The translations under genes were made by a program, and so were the position numbers. Of a DNA stretch of 64,000 nucleotides, positions 1-9,000 are shown one piece after another. A model generated the notes under the pieces. That model had not been told where the DNA came from and did not search any database. It saw nothing but the letters and a program-made list of their open reading frames with translations. Within the stretch, counting starts at the first letter, position 1. Every line of letters starts with the position of its first letter. Source of the stretch: Sphingomonas sp. Leaf242 (lineage in GTDB: Bacteria > Pseudomonadota > Alphaproteobacteria > Sphingomonadales > Sphingomonadaceae); assembly GCF_001422045.1 (NCBI RefSeq), contig NZ_LMLW01000001.1:628972-692971 (forward strand). Direction: 5' to 3'.

Positions 1-1
1 G

Positions 2-733
2 GGCGCGGTCGTCCGCCGCATGTTCGCGGACATCGACGCGGACATCTACGTGATGGCCGATGGTGACGCGACTTACGACGCTGCCTCCGCCCCGAATCTG
101 GTCGCTCGCGTCCTGGACGAGCAGCTCGACATGGTCGTCGGCTCGCGCATCAGCCAGGTCCAGGAAAGCTATCGCCGCGGGCATCGGTTCGGCAACGCGC
201 TGCTCACCGGTATGCTCGCCCGCCTGTTCGGCCGCAGCTTCACCGACATCCTCTCGGGCTACCGCGTGTTCTCGCGCCGGTTCGTGAAGAGCTTCCCCTC
301 GCTCTCCGCCGGGTTCGAGATCGAGACCGAGATCAGCGTCCACGCGCTCGAGCTGAAGATGCCGATCGGCGAGGTCGAGACGCCCTATTACGCGCGCCCC
401 GAAGGCTCCGAATCGAAGCTCAGTACGTATGGCGACGGCTGGCGCATCCTCCGCACGATCATGACGCTCTACCGGATCGAGCGGCCGCTCTGGTTTTTCG
501 GCGCGATCGGCAGCGTCTTCGGCCTGCTCGCGCTGATCCTCGGCATCCCGCTGGTGCTGACGTACATCGAGATCCACCAGGTCCCGCGCTTCCCGACCGC
601 GATCCTGATCACCGGGCTCGGCATCTTCGCCGCGCTCAACGTCTTCACCGGCCTGATCCTCGACACGGTCGTAAGAGGCCGCCGCGAAGTCCGCCGCCTG
701 GCGTACCTAGCTTACCCCGCCCCAGGCATCTGA
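2..733 (+). CDS. Glycosyltransferase family 2, 5'-truncated by window edge
   Basis: The reading frame is open to the left edge, so the true start lies outside; an internal ATG at 20 is not a convincing start because conserved sequence surrounds it. The visible part begins just before a DGD metal/nucleotide-sugar motif (ADGDATYD), followed by a VGSR segment and the SGYRVFSRR region typical of polyprenyl-phosphate sugar transferases of the DPM1 type. Two hydrophobic segments near the C-terminus (about residues 155-180 and 190-215 of the visible part) predict membrane anchoring. It probably transfers a sugar to a polyprenyl phosphate or lipid carrier at the inner membrane. The acceptor cannot be told from sequence. 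Confidence 0.85.
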   Translation, partial: GAVVRRMFADIDADIYVMADGDATYDAASAPNLVARVLDEQLDMVVGSRISQVQESYRRGHRFGNALLTGMLARLFGRSFTDILSGYRVFSRRFVKSFPSLSAGFEIETEISVHALELKMPIGEVETPYYARPEGSESKLSTYGDGWRILRTIMTLYRIERPLWFFGAIGSVFGLLALILGIPLVLTYIEIHQVPRFPTAILITGLGIFAALNVFTGLILDTVVRGRREVRRLAYLAYPAPGI

Positions 734-734
734 C

Positions 735-886
735 TCCCTCGCCCCTCCGGGGAGAGGGAAGGAGGAGCCGCTTGGCGACGGGAGGGTGAGGGGCGGTTGG
801 CGGATCCCAACCGCCCCTCACCCTCCCACCCGCAAGCGCGGGCGGGCCCCTCCCTCTCCCCGGAGGGGCGAGGGCAAGCAGTCCCC
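735..886. repeat. Paired palindromic element (between glycosyltransferase and clpP)
   Basis: The left arm around CCCCTCCGGGGAGAGGG and the right arm around CCCTCTCCCCGGAGGGG are inverted copies. The interior also holds complementary stretches (GGGTGAGGGGCGGTTGG against CCAACCGCCCCTCACCC). The unit could fold into one long cruciform. It fills the intergenic space before clpP and resembles the 36.3 kb element in composition. Confidence 0.75.
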
Positions 887-966
887 GAGGCGAGGGCAGG
901 GAGGGCTTGAACTCCCCTCTCGGACCGCCGATGTTAGCGGTTCACTGGGGCATAAGAGAGATTTCC

Positions 967-1656
967 ATGCACAATCCGTTCGAGACCGGCGATTTCGCGA
1001 GCCCGTTGGCCAGCGCCGGGCTCGGCCTGCAGCAGACGCAAGCAGGCCTGGTTCCCATCGTCATCGAGCAGTCGAACCGCGGCGAGCGTTCGTTCGACAT
1101 CTTCTCGCGCCTGCTCCGCGAGCGCATCATCTTCGTGACCGGCGGCGTCGAGGACGGCATGGCCTCGCTGATCACCGCGCAGTTACTCTTCCTCGAGTCC
1201 GAGAACCCGAAGAAGGACATCTTCATGTACATCAACTCGCCGGGCGGTGTCGTCACGGCGGGCATGGCGATCCACGACACGATGCGGTACATCCGTCCGC
1301 GCGTCGGCACCGTCTGCATCGGCCAGGCCGCGTCGATGGGCAGCTTCCTGCTCGCGAGCGGCGAGCCCGGCATGCGCGTCGCTATGACCAACGCGCGCAT
1401 CATGATCCATCAGCCATCGGGTGGTGCACAGGGCATGGCCAGCGACATCGAGATCCAGGCACGCGAGATCCTGCGCATCCGCAAGCGCATGAACGAGCTG
1501 TATTCGCAGTACACCGGCCAGCCGATCGAAGAGATCGAACGCCGGATGGACCGCGATACGTTCCTCGAAGCGAACGAGGCGAAGGATTTCGGGCTGATCG
1601 ACGAGGTGTTCGACAAGCGTCCGGCGGTATCCGAGGATGCCCCGAAGCCTGCCTGA
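967..1656 (+). CDS. clpP: ATP-dependent Clp protease proteolytic subunit ClpP
   Basis: Serine peptidase (family S14) that forms the tetradecameric proteolytic chamber used with ClpX or ClpA in the cytoplasm. The 229-residue product carries the full triad: Ser123 in GQAASMGS, His148 in MIHQP and Asp197 in DRDTF. The oxyanion-strand motif SPGG lies at 91-94. An in-frame ATG at 907 would add 20 unconserved residues, so the start at 967, preceded by an AAGAGAG ribosome-binding site, is preferred. clpX follows 134 bp downstream, the usual arrangement for the protease and its unfoldase. Length and motifs are normal for the family. Confidence 0.97.
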   Translation: MHNPFETGDFASPLASAGLGLQQTQAGLVPIVIEQSNRGERSFDIFSRLLRERIIFVTGGVEDGMASLITAQLLFLESENPKKDIFMYINSPGGVVTAGMAIHDTMRYIRPRVGTVCIGQAASMGSFLLASGEPGMRVAMTNARIMIHQPSGGAQGMASDIEIQAREILRIRKRMNELYSQYTGQPIEEIERRMDRDTFLEANEAKDFGLIDEVFDKRPAVSEDAPKPA

Positions 1657-1790
1657 TATCCGCTTGAACGACGCTGGCATGGGGTGAATCGTAAACCCCG
1701 CCGGTTTATTTGATTGTAGGAACTCCGGGGTGCGTTACGGTAGCGGCCCCGGAAACGGCACGTGCACCGACATGCGCGAGAGGTGATTGA

Positions 1791-3056
1791 ATGACGAAGC
1801 TGAGCGGTGGCGACTCGAAGAGCACCCTCTATTGCTCGTTCTGCGGGAAGTCGCAGCACGAGGTCCGCAAGTTGATCGCCGGGCCGACGGTCTTCATCTG
1901 CGACGAGTGCGTCGAGCTATGCAACGACATCATCCGTGAGGAGACGAAGTCGGCTTTGGTGTCCAAGAAGGACGGTGGCGTGCCGACTCCGCAGGAGATC
2001 TGCGACGTCCTCGACGATTACGTGATCGGCCAGAAGCGCGCCAAGCGCGTCCTCTCGGTGGCGGTGCACAATCACTACAAGCGGCTCAACCACGGTGCCA
2101 AGGGCGCCGATGTCGAGCTGTCGAAGTCGAACATCCTGCTCGTCGGGCCGACCGGTTGCGGCAAGACGCTGCTCGCGCAGACGCTCGCGCGCATCCTCGA
2201 CGTGCCGTTCACGATGGCCGATGCGACGACGCTGACCGAAGCGGGTTACGTCGGCGAGGACGTCGAGAACATCATTCTCAAGCTGCTCCAGGCGTCGGAC
2301 TACAACGTCGAGCGGGCGCAGCGCGGGATCGTCTATATCGACGAGATCGACAAGATTTCGCGCAAGGCCGAGAACCCCTCGATCACGCGCGACGTGTCGG
2401 GTGAAGGCGTGCAGCAGGCGTTGCTCAAGCTGATGGAGGGGACGACGGCGTCGGTTCCTCCGCAGGGTGGCCGGAAACATCCGCAGCAGGAATTCCTGCA
2501 GGTGGATACGACCAACATCCTGTTCATCTGCGGCGGTGCGTTCTCGGGTCTCGAGAAGATCATCGGCGATCGTCTGCAGGGCAAGTCGATCGGCTTCGGC
2601 GCGTATGTCGCAGGACCCGACGAGCGCAAGACCGGCGAGACGCTGAAGTCGGTCGAGCCCGAGGATCTGCTGAAGTTCGGGCTTATCCCCGAGTTTGTCG
2701 GCCGTCTGCCGGTGATCGCGACGCTCGAGGATCTCGATGTCGACGCGCTGGTGAAAATCCTGAAGGAACCGAAGAACGCGCTGGTCAAGCAGTACCAGAA
2801 GCTGTTCGAGATGGAGGACGTCGCGCTCGGCTTCACCGACGACGCGCTGGTCTCGGTCGCCAAGAAGGGCATCGAACGCAAGACCGGTGCGCGCGGGCTG
2901 CGGTCGATCTTGGAGAGCATCCTGCTCGACACGATGTTCGACCTGCCCGGCATGGACGGCGTCGACGAGGTGATGATCGACAAGGACGTGATCGAAGGCC
3001 GCAAGGAACCGATCCGCGTCTATGCCGAAAAGAAGAAGACCGGCGACGCTGCATAG
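1791..3056 (+). CDS. clpX: ATP-dependent Clp protease ATP-binding subunit ClpX
   Basis: AAA+ unfoldase that recognises tagged substrates and threads them into ClpP. The 421-residue protein has the N-terminal zinc-binding domain (Cys15, Cys18, Cys37, Cys40), Walker A GPTGCGKT, Walker [11 protein letters not shown], the GYVGEDVEN pore-loop region and the C-terminal [11 protein letters not shown] sensor-2 region. The start at 1791 has a GAGAGG ribosome-binding site. A hairpin with a T run follows the stop, so the clpP-clpX unit probably ends here. Nothing unusual is seen. Confidence 0.97.
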   Translation: MTKLSGGDSKSTLYCSFCGKSQHEVRKLIAGPTVFICDECVELCNDIIREETKSALVSKKDGGVPTPQEICDVLDDYVIGQKRAKRVLSVAVHNHYKRLNHGAKGADVELSKSNILLVGPTGCGKTLLAQTLARILDVPFTMADATTLTEAGYVGEDVENIILKLLQASDYNVERAQRGIVYIDEIDKISRKAENPSITRDVSGEGVQQALLKLMEGTTASVPPQGGRKHPQQEFLQVDTTNILFICGGAFSGLEKIIGDRLQGKSIGFGAYVAGPDERKTGETLKSVEPEDLLKFGLIPEFVGRLPVIATLEDLDVDALVKILKEPKNALVKQYQKLFEMEDVALGFTDDALVSVAKKGIERKTGARGLRSILESILLDTMFDLPGMDGVDEVMIDKDVIEGRKEPIRVYAEKKKTGDAA

Positions 3057-3083
3057 CGTGGGGTTGGTTCGAGATACGGGAGA

Positions 3084-3110
3084 GGGCGTCGAGCGATCGG
3101 CGCCCTTTTT
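3084..3110 (+). terminator. Rho-independent terminator after clpX
   Basis: GGGCG at 3084-3088 pairs with CGCCC at 3101-3105, and the intervening bases add partial pairing. Five T residues follow directly. It sits 28 bp after the clpX stop. Confidence 0.7.
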
Positions 3111-3140
3111 CGTTTGGGGGCAAGCGCCTCGCAGGGACAC

Positions 3141-3236
3141 CCATCCGTCATCCTGACGAAAGTCAGGACCCAGAGCGACGAAGACCTGCGCGTTGTACCC
3201 TGGGTCCTGACTTTCGTTAGGATGATGGGGATGGGT
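3141..3236. repeat. Paired palindromic element, type A
   Basis: CCATCCGTCATCCTGACG and an inverted copy ending in AGGATGATGGGGATGG flank a short variable centre. Each half contains the smaller palindrome CCTGACGAAAGTCAGG or a variant. Near-identical elements occur at 12.03 kb and 41.4 kb. Together with the terminator it accounts for most of the 310-bp gap between clpX and the next gene; I see no gene in the gap. Confidence 0.85.
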
Positions 3237-3366
3237 AGGGCAGCGCGTCTGTATCGACCGTCCCGTCTATACCCAGTGCATCCTCCGGCACCTCTCCCTC
3301 CCTCAACTAGAAGAAGGAAAGGGTTCGTCACGCCTCGCGGTGGGAAGCGTAGGTGCGGCTCTGACG

Positions 3367-3825
3367 CTACATCTGAGAAGTTAAAAGCCTAACCCGCTCC
3401 AGATCTTTCGGCCGGCCGAACAGCCTGAGCATCTCGGCCAGTTCCACCCGGTCAGGCATATAAACGACGCGTCCCTGCACGATGATCGGCACGCGCGTCC
3501 GGGGCAGCACTTCCGTCCACCCCGCGCCGGTCGCAACATGAAACCCCGCCATGATCTCGACGACCAAAGGCGGCGTCTGCCACCGCGCGAACAGCGTCGA
3601 CCGGAACATCTCTCTCTCGCCATCCTCGATCGGTGCGACACCGAGCTTGTCCATCAGCCGTCGAGCATCCCCCACGCTCATCAGCAGATCGACATCGCCA
3701 ACCTCGATCGGCGTTACCCGGTGAAGCGCCACCGCTGCGCTGGAAATGACCCACCAAGGGTCTTGTGCATCCGACATCGCGTCGGCGGTCTTGACGAGCG
3801 TTTCGAGAAGGTCGGAAGCTAGCAT
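3367..3825 (-). CDS. Nucleotidyltransferase-fold protein, function unknown
   Basis: 152 residues on the minus strand. The segment WWVISSAAVALH followed by VGDVDLLMS resembles the start of the nucleotidyltransferase fold, with a paired-acid DVD motif near residues 44-46, as in minimal nucleotidyltransferases and aminoglycoside-nucleotidyltransferase-like proteins. A third acidic position may be VVEIM near residue 90. No antitoxin or HEPN partner gene is adjacent, so a toxin-antitoxin role is not supported. It stands alone between the clpX terminator and a decayed region. The fold assignment is inference from short motifs; the substrate is unknown. Confidence 0.6.
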   Translation of the reverse strand: MLASDLLETLVKTADAMSDAQDPWWVISSAAVALHRVTPIEVGDVDLLMSVGDARRLMDKLGVAPIEDGEREMFRSTLFARWQTPPLVVEIMAGFHVATGAGWTEVLPRTRVPIIVQGRVVYMPDRVELAEMLRLFGRPKDLERVRLLTSQM

Positions 3826-3925
3826 CCCGGCAACCTACTCGATCTCTACCGGCCCGCAATCGCCCCGACCCGGACCCTTATCGCCCCTCGCGCATCCGTT
3901 GATCAGGTGGAACGAAAGAGCATGC

Positions 3926-4075
3926 ATGACGATCGAAGCTGCCGACCGACCGGACGAAGGCTTGGTGGAAACGATGCCCTACCGTCTGGCACGGCCGATC
4001 TGGGCTCTGACCAATCCAGCCTTGATGAGCGCCGACACGTTACGCGGGGTCGGCCCGCTTAACCCAGCGCGGTGA
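3926..4075 (+). pseudogene. Decayed duplicate of the chaA 5' end
   Basis: The first 30 or so codons (MTIEAADRPDEGLVETMP...) match the start of chaA at 5204 (MTIEVADRPNEHVVETMP...). The sequence before the ATG is also shared: CGCGCATCCGTT...GAGCATGCATG here against CGCGCATTCGTT...GAGCATGCATG there. The similarity stops after about ALTNPA and the frame closes at 4075 with no membrane segments, so only the promoter-proximal part was copied or remains. No function is expected from the 49-codon remnant. The sequence shows the copy directly; the direction of duplication is inference from chaA being intact. Confidence 0.7.
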
Positions 4076-4145
4076 CCGAATGGCAGGGGGATACGCAGCC
4101 TCTGGTTGCAGGCGTCACCAGATATCAGATATGTCGGGTGAGCAG

Positions 4146-4571
4146 ATGCGGGTAACCCTCTTCTTTATGCTCTGTCTCGCGGCAGTCTGCTTCGTGTCGG
4201 CGTTCAAGATCGCGACGAGCCCACCCACGGTCGATCGCGCGACCATCATGGCGCTTGGAGTGGTGACGGCGCTGGCGGATGGGCCACATCACGCCATCGT
4301 GACGGTTGCGCCACCCGGAGAATCGCCTTTCACCTTTCCGGCGAATACACAGGCGGGCCTGGAAAAAGGCCAGCAAGTGACCGTGCGGTATCAACCTGGT
4401 GAACCCGTCGCGACGGCACACGTCGTCGACGCCGGCGCCGTCGGCAATGGCAAGGCGACAATCGTCTGGTCGCTCGTCGTCATGGGGGTGCTGCTGCTGG
4501 CCGTTGCCGGAATTGGCCCTTACTTAGTGCGATGGTATCCGGATAGGTTCGCCTTCCGGATACGACCGTGA
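4146..4571 (+). CDS. Small two-TM membrane protein, DUF3592-like
   Basis: About 141 residues from the ATG at 4146, which has GGGTGAGC upstream; ATGs at 4131 and 4080 are alternatives in the same frame. Topology is an N-terminal hydrophobic helix (LFFMLCLAAVCFVSAF), a roughly 85-residue polar beta-rich domain ending near VTVRYQPGEP, and a second helix (IVWSLVVMGVLLLAVAGIG). This layout and the VRYQPGEP segment resemble DUF3592 proteins. It lies between the chaA remnant and chaA. No function is known for the family. Confidence 0.65.
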   Translation: MRVTLFFMLCLAAVCFVSAFKIATSPPTVDRATIMALGVVTALADGPHHAIVTVAPPGESPFTFPANTQAGLEKGQQVTVRYQPGEPVATAHVVDAGAVGNGKATIVWSLVVMGVLLLAVAGIGPYLVRWYPDRFAFRIRP

Positions 4572-4650
4572 GCCTTCGCGTCCGTAGGACCAAGGTCGAT
4601 CAGATGAGCAGGTCGCATGTAGCACGACGTTGCCCGGCCCTATCTAAGAC

Positions 4651-4998
4651 GTGACTACAGCCCGCTCCGACTACGTGCTGTTCATGCTGGGTCGCGACCA
4701 AGTGATCGGTCCGATACGGCGTATCGCGGCGCGCATACTCAGTTTCTATCCGCGAGCGCCGATCCATATCTTGGCCGATGCCGGCTGGGGTGAGTTCGAC
4801 TGGATGATATCGTCGCTGGTCCGGTGCGCCCTGCTACGGCTGTGTCACCAACGCGCAGACTATTGGCGCGAGCAGGCTGGCACGAAATTGCCTTCATCGG
4901 GTTGGCCGGGGAGCCTGTTCGTGGCTGCAATATGGCTGGGTTTGGTGGTGGCCGTATATCAGGTGTTTCCGATTCTGCCGGACGCGTTGATCCGTTAG
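4651..4998 (+). CDS. Hypothetical protein with C-terminal membrane helix
   Basis: A 115-codon frame from a GTG. It has an amphipathic basic middle part and one clear C-terminal hydrophobic helix (SLFVAAIWLGLVVAVYQVFPIL). I recognise no family and the ribosome-binding site is weak. The frame sits in the variable patch between the DUF3592-like gene and chaA, which also carries the decayed duplication, so it may be a remnant. It is kept because composition and hydrophobic pattern look protein-like. Confidence 0.35.
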   Translation: MTTARSDYVLFMLGRDQVIGPIRRIAARILSFYPRAPIHILADAGWGEFDWMISSLVRCALLRLCHQRADYWREQAGTKLPSSGWPGSLFVAAIWLGLVVAVYQVFPILPDALIR

Positions 4999-5203
4999 AC
5001 GAACGGGCGACTGGCGAAGGCCGGGTCGACCGGCGAAGGTGAATGAGAAAGCCGGATATCCTCGGCCGGATGAAACACGCCGACCAACCTTCAATGCCCT
5101 TTGGCGCCGACCTTGTGGCGAGCTTGCTGCGCACGAAACACTGTCCCGCGGACCCATCGCGCGCCTCGCGCATTCGTTATTTAAGTGAAACGAGGGAGCA
5201 TGC

Positions 5204-6328
5204 ATGACGATCGAAGTGGCCGACCGACCGAACGAACACGTAGTGGAGACGATGCCGGACCGCTTGGCGCTGCCGATCTGGACGCTGATCGCGCCGGGCC
5301 TTGGCCTCATCGCCGTCCTCGTCGGACTTGCCAAGATGGGCACGCTCGGTACGGCTGCGGCCGTCATCGTCCTGATCGGCAGCGTGCTCGCTGCGGTCCA
5401 TCACGCCGAAGTGATCGCGCACAAGGTCGGCGAGCCGTTCGGGACGCTCGTCCTCGCGATCGCGGTCACCGTGATCGAGGTATCGTTGATCGTCTCGCTG
5501 ATGCTCTCCAACGCCGGCGACGCCACCACGCTCGCGCGCGACACGGTGTTCGCGGCGATCATGATCATCCTCAATTTCATCATCGGCATCTGCCTGCTCG
5601 CGGGCGCGGTGCGGCATCATGAGCAGCGGTTCACGCTGAAGGGCATGACCGCAGCGCTCGGCGTGCTCGCGGCGATGGCGGTGCTGTCGCTGATCCTGCC
5701 GAACTATACCTCGTCGACACAGGGCCCGACCTACGCGTCGTCGCAGTTGATTTTCGTCGCGGTCGTGTCGCTGATCCTCTACGGTACGTTTGTGCTGGTG
5801 CAGACGGTACGCCACCGCGATTATTTCCTGCCGTCGACCGACGATAAGGACGATCACGCTGCGCCGCCATCGGGCCGCGCGACGGGCATCGCCTTCGCCG
5901 CGCTGCTGGTGGCGCTGGTGTCGGTGGTGCTGCTCGCGAAGACGCTGTCGCCGACGATCGAGGCCGCGGTGCTCGGTGCAGGCCTGCCGCTGACGGTGGT
6001 TGGCGTGGTGATCGCCGCGCTGGTGCTCGCGCCTGAAAGCCTGGCTGCCTACAAGTCGGCGCGCCGCAACCGGTTGCAGACCAGTCTCAATCTCGCGCTC
6101 GGCTCCGCGCTGGCGACGATCGGGCTGACGATCCCGAGCGTGGCGATCGTGTCGCTGGTGCTCGACCTGCCGATCGCGCTCGGCATCGATGCGAAGAGCA
6201 TGACGCTTCTCGCGCTCTCGCTGTTCGTCGCCACGCTCTCGCTCGGCACTGGGCGGACGACGGTGTTGCAGGGCGTCGTCCACCTCGTGATCTTCGCCGC
6301 CTATCTGTTCACGACGGTGGTGCCGTAA
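5204..6328 (+). CDS. chaA: Calcium/proton antiporter (ChaA type)
   Basis: Inner-membrane cation/H+ exchanger of the CaCA superfamily, 374 residues with about eleven hydrophobic segments. The two internal alpha-repeat signatures are visible: GEPFGTLVLAIAVTVIEVSL in the first half and LALGSALATIGLTIPSV in the second, each with the acidic or polar residue that binds the cation. A soluble His/Asp-rich loop (DDKDDH) separates the halves. The start at 5204 has an AGGGAG ribosome-binding site. The gene converges on the cytochrome c gene with only 2 bp between stop codons. Its own 5' end is duplicated near 3.9 kb. Expected role: calcium or sodium extrusion at alkaline pH. Confidence 0.88.
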   Translation: MTIEVADRPNEHVVETMPDRLALPIWTLIAPGLGLIAVLVGLAKMGTLGTAAAVIVLIGSVLAAVHHAEVIAHKVGEPFGTLVLAIAVTVIEVSLIVSLMLSNAGDATTLARDTVFAAIMIILNFIIGICLLAGAVRHHEQRFTLKGMTAALGVLAAMAVLSLILPNYTSSTQGPTYASSQLIFVAVVSLILYGTFVLVQTVRHRDYFLPSTDDKDDHAAPPSGRATGIAFAALLVALVSVVLLAKTLSPTIEAAVLGAGLPLTVVGVVIAALVLAPESLAAYKSARRNRLQTSLNLALGSALATIGLTIPSVAIVSLVLDLPIALGIDAKSMTLLALSLFVATLSLGTGRTTVLQGVVHLVIFAAYLFTTVVP

Positions 6329-6330
6329 GC

Positions 6331-6717
6331 TCAGGGGTCCTGCGTCGATAGGTAGGCGATGACGTCGGCGCGGTCCTTCGGGTCGGGCAAACCTGCGAAC
6401 GCCATCGTCGTGCCGGGCACCATCTTGCGCGGGTTGGTGAGCCAGGCGTCCATGCGCTTGGCATCCCAGTTCCCGCCGAGAGCTTTCAGCCCGGCGGTAT
6501 AGGAGAAGCGCGGGCGTCGCTCGCCGATCGGGCCGCCCATAACGCCGTAGAGGTTCGGACCGTCGGTATCGCCGGCATATTGCCCGATCGTATGGCAGGC
6601 GGTGCAGCGGCGGAAGACGCGTTCGCCGCTGTTTATCTGGCTGGTGGTGCCGGCGTCGGGGCTCGAACCGCATCCGGCGAGCGCCAGCGCCAGCAGGGGC
6701 CACCGCGGCAGGGTCAT
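6331..6717 (-). CDS. c-type cytochrome lipoprotein (class I, cytochrome c2-like)
   Basis: A 128-residue precursor with a lipoprotein signal ending in LAGC (Cys16), so the mature protein should be lipid-anchored in the periplasm. One haem c site, CTACH at 38-42, is followed by the GPNLYGVMG segment and a distal Met ligand in PGTTMAFAG (Met105), as in soluble class I cytochromes. The start at 6717 excludes a long upstream extension that only reads through the next gene and a palindromic element. It overlaps the preceding minus-strand gene by 4 bp (ATGA), so the two are probably co-transcribed. Likely role: electron carrier; the partner is not shown by context. Confidence 0.9.
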   Translation of the reverse strand: MTLPRWPLLALALAGCGSSPDAGTTSQINSGERVFRRCTACHTIGQYAGDTDGPNLYGVMGGPIGERRPRFSYTAGLKALGGNWDAKRMDAWLTNPRKMVPGTTMAFAGLPDPKDRADVIAYLSTQDP

Positions 6718-6911
6718 CGCTTTTGGCGTGCAGCCAAGGCGAGGCCGGCTGCGATCTGCACGACGGCGTAGAGGCGGCGGCGGCCAGGCCGGTCGACGAA
6801 CGGCTTCACGAGTTTCTCGGTCCCGAGCGCTTCGTCTTTCCAGAGGTCGACGTGGCGACGGGGTTGGAGGAGGCCGATCAGGCCGTCCCCAACCATGAAG
6901 ATCGCTGCCAT
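6714..6911 (-). CDS. Small hypothetical protein coupled to the cytochrome c gene
   Basis: 65 residues on the minus strand from the ATG at 6911; a second ATG at 6896 is possible. The sequence MVGDGLIGLLQPRRHVDLW has a short hydrophobic start and a basic tail. Its stop overlaps the start of the cytochrome c lipoprotein gene (ATGA). Longer frames upstream only read through a palindromic element. I do not recognise a characterised family. Confidence 0.6.
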   Translation of the reverse strand: MAAIFMVGDGLIGLLQPRRHVDLWKDEALGTEKLVKPFVDRPGRRRLYAVVQIAAGLALAARQKR

Positions 6912-6935
6912 CTCCGCCGCGCGAGACGCCCAGAT

Positions 6936-7014
6936 GTTCTCCTGCGCACGCAGGAGTCCAGGAGTCACGAGCGTCGTCTCCTGGGGCTCTGGGCCCCCGC
7001 TTTCGCGGGGGAAC
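6936..7014. repeat. Paired palindromic element, type B
   Basis: GTTCTCCTGCGCACGCAGGAG at the left and CCCCCGCTTTCGCGGGGGAAC at the right are both palindromic, joined by about 37 bp containing CTCTGGGCC. It matches the layout at 8.80, 17.13 and 43.44 kb, but the two hairpins are of different subtypes. It lies between the M1 peptidase stop and the small gene ending at 6911. Confidence 0.75.
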
Positions 7015-7024
7015 GGTGGAGAGG

Positions 7025-8749
7025 TCATTGGGGCTTGGCCTTCGCAGCTTGCGCCGCTTTCCAGGCGGCCACGTCTTCCAGTGCGATACTCCGACGCAGG
7101 ACCAGCGCATCCGGGTCGATCACGACATGTGCGCTAGCCGGGACGGACAAGCTCGCCTTTCCCCCAGTCATCGGCAATGTCCGCGTCCTGCCGTCGATCT
7201 GCACCTGTACCGGCAGCGGGAAGGGGCCATTCCCCGGCACCTTCCAGGCCAAAGTCAGCGTATTCCCCGTCCGCGTCTCGACCAGTTCGGGCAAAGCCGC
7301 CTGCCGGAGATACACGTCGAAGAACCACGCATAGTCCTTCCCCGTCACCTTGCGGACGAGCGCCTCATATTCCTTCGTCGACCCGAACCGCGGCGCGAAA
7401 TTGCCCGGCTTCGGATCCGCGCGTCCGTACACCGCCAGCCGCGTGACGTCGAAGAACGCCTTGTCGCCGATCAGGCTTCGCAGCGTGTGGAGCATCCAAG
7501 ACCCCTTGTAGTAGATGTCCTGCCCCGCACCGCCCTTGTCGAGTTCGTACACCTCCTCCTCGGTGGTGACGCGCTGCTGCGTGATCGGCTTGAGGTTCAT
7601 GATCGAGGTGCGCTCGCCCTGCATCATCGCGGCATAGCGCGAACGCCCCTCGCGCCACTGGCCATAGAGCGGCTGCATGTACGTGCCATAGCCCTCGTGC
7701 AGCCAGTAATCGTCCCAATTGGCGGCGGTCAGCTGGTTGCCGAACCATTCATGCGCGAACTCGTGCTGGAACAGCCAGTCGAACCCCTCTGGCGCCTTGG
7801 CGTATTCGTTGCCGTACGCGTTGATCGTCTGGTGCTCCATGCCCTTGTGCGGCGTCTCGACCACGCCGAGCTTCTCGTCGCCGAACGGGTAGGGGCCGAT
7901 CATGCTTTCGAAGAAATCGAGCGTCGGCGCGAACTCGGCAAACAGCTTTTCCGCCTGCACCTTCTCGCCCGGCAGGTACCAGTAATACATCGGGATACTG
8001 TTGCCGAAGCGGCTCTTGTACGCGCCGCTGATCTCCTCATACGGCCCGACGTTCAGCGCGATCCCGTAGGTGTTGGGATGCTTGGCGCGCCAGTTCCACG
8101 TCGTCCGGCCGTCCGCCAGCGTATCGACGCCTAGCAGCACGCCGTTCGACGGTGCCTTCAAACCCTTGGGCACGGTGATGTGGAGCGTCACCAGCGCAGG
8201 CTCGCCGGTCGGGAAGTCGAGGCACGGCCAGAACAGGTCGCAGCCATAGCCCTCCGCGGTCGTCGCGAACCACGTGCGACCGTCAGGCGTTTTCGACCAG
8301 ACCATGCCGTCGTCCCACGGCGCCTTCACCGCGACGTGCGGCGTGCCACCATAGGTGATCTTCGCGGTGACCTTGCCGCCTGCCGCGACCGGCTTGGGCA
8401 GCGTGATAGTCAGTCGACCCTCGGGATTGCTCCACGCCGAGGGGGCAAGCGGCACGCCGTCGATCGCGATCGCGTCGACCGGTAGATTGCGGTCGAGGTC
8501 GATCGGCAGGCGGGTGAGGGGGGCCTTCGCAGTAAAGGTGAGCGTTGCCACGCCGTTCAGGCTCTCCGTCTCGGGCAACACCTCGAACGCCAGGTCCGCG
8601 CTGTCGAACCGTAGCGCGGTCTGCTCGGGCGTGAGGACCCCACCCGAACGCTGCGTCTGCGCAGTGATCGCCGGCTCTCCCTTTTTCGGAAGCGGTGCGG
8701 CGGCGAGAAGCGCGGTGGCGCTGGCGGCGAGGAGAAAACGCGAGATCAT
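7025..8749 (-). CDS. M1 family metallopeptidase (aminopeptidase), exported
   Basis: 574 residues with a signal peptide (MISRFLLAASATALLAAAPL), so periplasmic or cell-surface. The gluzincin motif HEFAHEW binds zinc with the Glu of the following helix (HEGYGTYM), and the substrate-binding GMEHQT segment stands in for the canonical GAMEN. The N-terminal beta domain (VLPETESLNGVATLTF) is typical of M1. Expected activity is removal of N-terminal residues from peptides. The start at 8749 is chosen because the 79-codon upstream extension translates a palindromic element (SPANAGVQ, WAPAFAGE). The C-terminal helical domain is short, so it is of the compact M1 type. Confidence 0.9.
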   Translation of the reverse strand: MISRFLLAASATALLAAAPLPKKGEPAITAQTQRSGGVLTPEQTALRFDSADLAFEVLPETESLNGVATLTFTAKAPLTRLPIDLDRNLPVDAIAIDGVPLAPSAWSNPEGRLTITLPKPVAAGGKVTAKITYGGTPHVAVKAPWDDGMVWSKTPDGRTWFATTAEGYGCDLFWPCLDFPTGEPALVTLHITVPKGLKAPSNGVLLGVDTLADGRTTWNWRAKHPNTYGIALNVGPYEEISGAYKSRFGNSIPMYYWYLPGEKVQAEKLFAEFAPTLDFFESMIGPYPFGDEKLGVVETPHKGMEHQTINAYGNEYAKAPEGFDWLFQHEFAHEWFGNQLTAANWDDYWLHEGYGTYMQPLYGQWREGRSRYAAMMQGERTSIMNLKPITQQRVTTEEEVYELDKGGAGQDIYYKGSWMLHTLRSLIGDKAFFDVTRLAVYGRADPKPGNFAPRFGSTKEYEALVRKVTGKDYAWFFDVYLRQAALPELVETRTGNTLTLAWKVPGNGPFPLPVQVQIDGRTRTLPMTGGKASLSVPASAHVVIDPDALVLRRSIALEDVAAWKAAQAAKAKPQ

Positions 8750-8802
8750 GCCGCGTTCTCGCGCCTGGGCGGCTCGTATACAAGTGCGATCCGGCACCGC
8801 CC

Positions 8803-8880
8803 GTTCTCCTGCGAACGCAGGAGCCCAGGATCGCGAATACCGCCGCCCGTTACCCTGGACTCCTGCGTTCGCAGGAGAAC
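8803..8880. repeat. Paired palindromic element, type B
   Basis: GTTCTCCTGCGAACGCAGGAG and CTCCTGCGTTCGCAGGAGAAC are exact inverted copies, each itself nearly palindromic, with about 36 bp between. It fills the divergent space between the M1 peptidase gene and lon. The same unit with small changes is at 43.44 kb. Confidence 0.9.
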
Positions 8881-9000
8881 GGCTGGCGCTTGGGCAACGC
8901 GCTAAAACCCCTAACCACCGCCAACCAATTGATGGACGGTTCATCCTCACCATATAAGCTGTTAGATTATGCCCCCATGCAGGCACCCACCGGAGCGTTC

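Noticed and set aside
3114..3392. 92-codon frame after the clpX terminator
   Set aside because: Most of it translates a type A palindromic element; no gene-like features.
3367..3825. Toxin-antitoxin (MNT/HEPN) pair
   Set aside because: Only the nucleotidyltransferase-like gene is present; no HEPN partner on either side.
5177..6703. 508-codon open frame antisense to chaA and reading through the cytochrome c gene
   Set aside because: Arg/Asp/His-rich shadow; the real genes in this stretch are chaA on the plus strand and cytochrome c in another minus frame.
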